Shown: positions 60,663 through 64,000 of the stretch, piece after piece
How the letters are laid out: each line of letters opens with the position of its first letter
Numbering within the stretch: position 1 is the first letter of the stretch
Assembly (NCBI GenBank): GCA_937927845.1
Contig: CALFXE010000234.1
Coordinates: 1-64,000, forward strand
Reading direction: 5' to 3'
Origin: an uncultured Paludibacter sp.
Lineage (GTDB): Bacteria > Bacteroidota > Bacteroidia > Bacteroidales > Paludibacteraceae
Length of the DNA stretch: 64,000 nt
The notes under the pieces: generated by a model
What the model saw: the letters and a program-made list of their open reading frames with translations, nothing else
Databases searched by the model: none
Told to the model about the DNA's origin: nothing
Program-made: the position numbers and the translations under genes

Positions 60663-60743
60663 AAAAAAGCCCCGGAGATAGCCGAGGCACTAAATGTTTT
60701 CACAACGGAATAATCCTTATTGTGATTTGGTTTCAAAAAATGT
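60663..60743 (-). ncRNA. Predicted tracrRNA of a type II-C CRISPR system
   Basis: On the minus strand a short transcript of about 80 bases can be drawn. It begins with an anti-repeat (60719-60743, containing GAAACCAAATCACAAT), the complement of a repeat starting ATTGTGATTTGGTTTC, which resembles the GTTGTGATTTG repeats of Bacteroidota type II-C loci. TAAGGATTATTCCGTTGTGA, a nexus-like stretch, follows. It ends with a hairpin GCCTCGG-CTATCT-CCGGGGC (60669-60688, one G-U pair) and six T, a textbook terminator. A -7 element precedes it. It is divergent from the cas9 fragments. The call rests on structure and position; no repeat array is in view. Confidence 0.75.
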
Positions 60744-60748
60744 ATGTG

Positions 60749-60756
60749 CAAATATA
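60749..60756 (-). promoter_or_regulatory. -7 element of the tracrRNA
   Basis: TATATTTG followed by C on the minus strand, just upstream of the anti-repeat. Confidence 0.55.
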
Positions 60757-60837
60757 AACAAGTTTTTTGATATATACACTCTTTATGTTAAAAGTTTTAA
60801 ATATATTTACAGTCAAATTTTAAATATCATAAAACAC

Positions 60838-61080
60838 ATGAAAAAGATATTAGGATTAGACTTGGGAACTAACTCGATTGGGTGGGCTTTGGTGGAACAA
60901 AACTTCGACGAAAAGCAAGGAAAAATTCTCGGAATGGGGAGTAGGATAAAAACAAATCCCACGGAGTACGCGGGATTAAGAAAATCTTCGGCTTATAGCC
61001 TTATTGTGAAAAGTATCACAAAAAATTGTATCTTTATTATGACGACAAAGATAATTAAAATGTTTTTACAAACAAAATAA
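60838..61080 (+). pseudogene. cas9: cas9 5' fragment A (RuvC-I only)
   Basis: The ATG at 60838 opens with MKKILGLDLGTNSIGWALVE, the RuvC-I motif of Cas9 with its catalytic aspartate at D8, and runs as Cas9 to about residue 36 (GMGSRI). The remaining 44 codons to 61080 do not match Cas9 as I know it, and no arginine-rich bridge helix follows. Another frame near 61005-61060 encodes EKYHKKLYLYYDDKDN and a stop, which may be a scrap of coding sequence. A large deletion is the simplest cause. It faces the tracrRNA across about 80 bases. Confidence 0.75.
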
Positions 61081-63040
61081 AAACAACATATTATGGCAAA
61101 AATTTTTAGTTTGGATTTAGGAACAGCTTCCATCGGTGCTGCTGTTAGGGATACAGACAATGGTAATACAATAGAAGAACAATTAAGTAATTTTGGTTCT
61201 GTTATTTTTAGTACCACGGTTAATAAAGATGGTAAAGGCAATTACAAGTCTCTTGCCACAAACAGAAGGGAAAAACGTTCTCCCCGTCGACTTTATCAAT
61301 CTCGAAAATATCGGATATGGGAAACACTGAAAATTTTGATAGACCCTGCCAATAAAAATAAAAAAGATGCTGAAATAGATTTGGATAAGCCGGGTATTTA
61401 TTGTCCTTTGACTATGCGGGAGCTTAATCGTTGGAGACGATACGATAAAGCAAACGGTTTGAAACGTAAATATCCTGCTGATATAGATAAATTTGAACAA
61501 TGGGTGCGTTTGGACTTTGACAGAGATGGAAAGCCTGATTATTCAAGTCCGTATCAACTTCGAGCAGAACTAGCAACTTCACAACTGGATTTTTCAATGG
61601 AAATCAACAGATACAAGTTAGGACGTGCATTATATCACATTGCTCAAAGGCGTGGATTCAAAAGTAGCAAGGGCGAAACGTTGAAAGATCAAGAAGATGC
61701 TATAAAGGAAAATACTGATACTACCCTTGATTTGGAAAACATTTCTCTAAAAAAATCAGAAGAAAAGAAATCCAAAGATTTGAAAGCGTATATGGATGAG
61801 AATAATCTACCGACAGCTGGTTGTGCTTTTGCTCAACTTGAAAAAGAAGGAATTAGAATCCGTGCAAACATTTATCAGGCAGTTCGCTCACAATACAAAG
61901 AAGAAATTAAACATATTTTTGACTTTCAGAATGGATTAAATACAGATATTGATTTCTTCAAAGTAATTTACAGCGATAGAAAAGACGGCAGTATTTTTTA
62001 TAAACGTCCACTTCGTTCGCAAAAAGGATTGGTTGGTAAATGTACATTGGAACCAGCGAAATCGCGTTGTCCAATCAGTCATCCCGAATTTGAAAAATTT
62101 CGTGCATTTGCTCTTATCAATAATATCCAATATCGCAAAACCATCAATGACGAATGGCAAAATTTAACTTCAGAACTGAAACTAAAACTATACAAGGAAA
62201 AGTTTTTGCTGACCAAGTCCAATTTCAAATTTGAAGAGATTCGCAAATGGATTGAAAAAGAAATAGACAAACCATTATCAAAAAAGCAGAAAGTTACTGA
62301 GAGCACTATCAATTACGCCGATAAAACCAATATTTCAGGTTGTTCTATTTCTGGAAGATTGAAGAATTTATTGGGCGGTGATTGGGAAAGTTTTGTATAT
62401 GAAACTTCCGAAAAAAGAAAAGATAGAAAAGGCAAGGAGCATAACATAACTTTCAATATGGAAGATATTTGGCATATCTGTTTTTCCTATGATGACGAAG
62501 AAGCCGTTGCAGAATTTGCCAAAACTAAACTGAATTTTGACGATAAGCAAGTAAAATCGCTTGTAAATCTTTGGATAGCTATTCCGCAGGGTTACAGTAT
62601 GCTAAGTTTGAAAGCAATACGCAACATTAATCAATTTTTAGTACCGAATATTGAAAATGAATTATATAAAGGCTTTATCTACACAGAAGCAGCATTACTT
62701 GGAAAAATTCCTGAAGTTTTAGGAAGAGAGTTATGGCAAGAAAATGAAAAAGAACTTTTAGAATCCATAAGTTCTTGGATTGATGAAAACAGGGAAGAAA
62801 AATGGATTCTAAATATAGCAAATAGTTTAATTGCTAATTATAAATTAGAATACGCAGACCAACAAAGACCTACTTATGATTCAGATTATGGAGGATATAA
62901 GAACGACTATCAAAACACAAAATATCTATTGGATGAAATCGATTTGAGCAAAGTAGAACAATATACAAAAGAAGCTTTTGGTGAAAAGACATGGGAGAGA
63001 GTAACGCAAGAAAATAAAGATAATATAATCGCCAAATCAA

Positions 63041-63073
63041 TTTGTACAAAAAAACAAAAACGATTTGTACAAA
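63041..63073. repeat. Paired TTTGTACAAA palindromes at the cas9 break
   Basis: Two identical palindromes TTTGTACAAA at 63041-63050 and 63064-63073, 23 bp apart, with A-rich sequence between. They lie exactly where Cas9 homology stops and the GC-richer methyltransferase region begins, so they may be transposase-binding repeats at the end of an inserted element. Confidence 0.5.
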
Positions 63074-63100
63074 AAAGAGGGGCTTATCGCCCCTTTTTTT
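63071..63100. terminator. Bidirectional terminator at the methyltransferase end
   Basis: AGGGGC/GCCCCT stem (63078-63083, 63089-63094) flanked by A and T runs. The stop codon of the methyltransferase (63084-63086) lies in the loop. It can also stop transcripts from the cas9 side. Confidence 0.8.
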
Positions 63101-64000
63101 CATTCACCCTCTGTTGTGCTATTCCCACGTACTGAGGGTTAAGTTCTACCCCAATATAATTTCGTCCCAGTTCTTGCGCTACTACTGCCGTAGTTCCTGC
63201 ACCCATAAATGGATCGAGAACAACGCCACCGTGTGGACATCCCGCCGCAATGCAGGTGCGTATCAAATCGGGCGGAAAAGTAGCAAAATGCGCTCCTTTG
63301 AATGCTCGTGTCGGCACAGACCACACATCGCGCTTATTTCGGATATAAATACCATCCACTACCGTCCACCGTTCACCGCCTTTCGATATGGTTTGCAAAG
63401 GTGCGCCGGTGTCGGGTTGTAAATACTTCTTTGAAGCTTTCCGCTGATTTTCTTTCCGACCGTCATACTTAGCCGGCTCTTGCAAGGCGGTGTGGTCAAA
63501 GTAGTATTTCGGAGATTTAGACAACAAAAATATATATTCGTGCGCTTTCGTGCACCTGTCTTTTATAGACTCCGGCATCGGATTAGGCTTGTGCCAAATG
63601 ATATCCTGTCGTAAATACCATCCTCTCTCACGTAGGGAGAAAGCCAACATCCAAGGCACTCCAATCAGGTCTTTATTTTTACAGGTGGCGATACGGTACG
63701 GTTTTACAAATTCTCCTGTAAAACTTGCTTTTGATTGTAAACCTTTTCGGTTGATATCACCTTTTCCCCGACCACTTCCTGCATAGCTGTCGCCAATAAC
63801 AATCCACATGGTACCGTCATGCTTTAACACGCGATGGCACTCCATAAAGACTTCTGTAAGGTGTTCTATAAACTTTTCGGGACTTTTCTCCAACCCTATC
63901 TGCCCTTCTGCTCCGTAGTTACGAAGCCCGTAGTACGGCGGTGAGGTAACAATACAACCCACACTTTCGTGGGGGAAAGACTTTAACACTGTGAGAGAAT
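63084..64000 (-). CDS. Site-specific DNA methyltransferase (N4/N6 type), 5' end beyond window
   Basis: At least 305 residues; the frame stays open to the window edge (ILTVLKSFPHESVGCIVTSP), so the N-terminus is outside. The catalytic motif TSPPYYGLRNYG comes first and the SAM-binding DPFMGAGTTAVVAQELGRNY last, the beta-class order. Stand-alone enzymes of this kind are common in phages and conjugative elements. By counting, 63241-63300 is 55% G+C against 35% for 62941-63000, so the gene looks foreign. It lies opposite to and abuts the broken cas9. No restriction partner is visible. Confidence 0.87.
   Translation of the reverse strand, partial: SLTVLKSFPHESVGCIVTSPPYYGLRNYGAEGQIGLEKSPEKFIEHLTEVFMECHRVLKHDGTMWIVIGDSYAGSGRGKGDINRKGLQSKASFTGEFVKPYRIATCKNKDLIGVPWMLAFSLRERGWYLRQDIIWHKPNPMPESIKDRCTKAHEYIFLLSKSPKYYFDHTALQEPAKYDGRKENQRKASKKYLQPDTGAPLQTISKGGERWTVVDGIYIRNKRDVWSVPTRAFKGAHFATFPPDLIRTCIAAGCPHGGVVLDPFMGAGTTAVVAQELGRNYIGVELNPQYVGIAQQRVNEKKGR

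Larger units (their letters stand above)
61093..63135 (+). pseudogene. cas9: cas9 5' fragment B (RuvC-I, bridge helix, recognition lobe), 3' end lost
   Basis: A second cas9 start, unlike fragment A: MAKIFSLDLGTASIGAAVRD with D8, an arginine-rich bridge helix at about 57-80 (RREKRSPRRLYQSRKYRIW), then recognition-lobe sequence including YHIAQRRGFKSSKGETL, RPLRSQKGLVGKCTLEP and WHICFSYDDEEA. Homology ends at about residue 647 (DNIIAK); the last 30 or so residues come from the junction and antisense methyltransferase DNA. Relatives are about 1400 residues, so HNH, RuvC-II and RuvC-III are missing and it cannot cut DNA. Up to the junction the frame is open with no damage, so the break may be recent. 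Confidence 0.87.

Noticed and set aside
61006..61060. A second tracrRNA between the two cas9 fragments
   Set aside because: TTGTGA and TCACAA form a short inverted pair there, but there is no anti-repeat of useful length and no terminator.

Overview
The window looks like a chromosomal segment of a Bacteroidota (Bacteroidales-like) bacterium. Support comes from AT-rich DNA, recurrent TAnnTTTG -7 promoter elements (with TTTG about 25 bases upstream), the three-gene succinate dehydrogenase/fumarate reductase of this phylum, a fused SecDF, a BACON domain, a type IX secretion sorting domain, an ECF sigma/anti-sigma barrel pair, a HipS/HipT-type split hip locus and a Bacteroidota-type Cas9. TGA is used as an ordinary stop (for example by miaB and aroB).

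Layout: 0.2-5.2 kb holds miaB and the sdhCAB operon. 5.3-7.9 kb holds lysA and lysC on the minus strand. 8.2-10.6 kb is a large two-domain GH9/deacetylase-like protein whose 3' end runs antisense through tRNA-His. 10.7-19.9 kb is a plus-strand housekeeping run (AlkD-like, fur, purA, aroB, CoA-binding protein, dapB, lepB, wbqC, ilvE, ABC ATPase). 20-30.7 kb holds a small outer-membrane barrel, tRNA-Ser and initiator tRNA-Met, then minus-strand cell-surface genes: a 1760-residue protease with two predicted protease sites, a T9SS-sorted protein, a BACON/SUMF lipoprotein and a TonB-type receptor. 31-40.6 kb has pyk-aroQ, a broken XylR-type regulator, an acyl-CoA ligase, a decayed hip toxin-antitoxin locus with a HicB remnant, pyrF, prfA and udk. 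40.7-58.9 kb has secDF, a DUF1080 protein, a sigma/anti-sigma/LVIVD operon, an S9 peptidase, an EF-G paralogue, a PAP2 enzyme, a NadR-like kinase, serine acetyltransferase, an RNA methyltransferase, tRNA-Leu and a sulfatase. 59-64 kb has catalase followed by a wrecked type II CRISPR locus.

The most unusual part is 60.6-64 kb. An apparently intact tracrRNA gene is transcribed away from two tandem, unrelated cas9 5' fragments. The first is cut after about 36 residues. The second keeps the RuvC-I motif, bridge helix and recognition lobe, then ends at a pair of TTTGTACAAA palindromes that border a GC-richer DNA methyltransferase gene, as if a mobile element had landed in cas9. No cas1, cas2 or repeat-spacer array lies inside the window.

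A second theme is non-coding repeats. Period-7 and period-8 tandem arrays of changing sequence sit at gene ends and in two cases supply a gene's last codons and stop. A GC-richer dispersed repeat family occurs at 1-80, 30.77-31.13 and 39.7-39.84 kb. A third theme is decay: a nonsense codon in the regulator, an internal deletion in the HipA kinase, a truncated antitoxin, and a GH9/deacetylase protein that has lost residues expected to be catalytic while keeping its reading frame.
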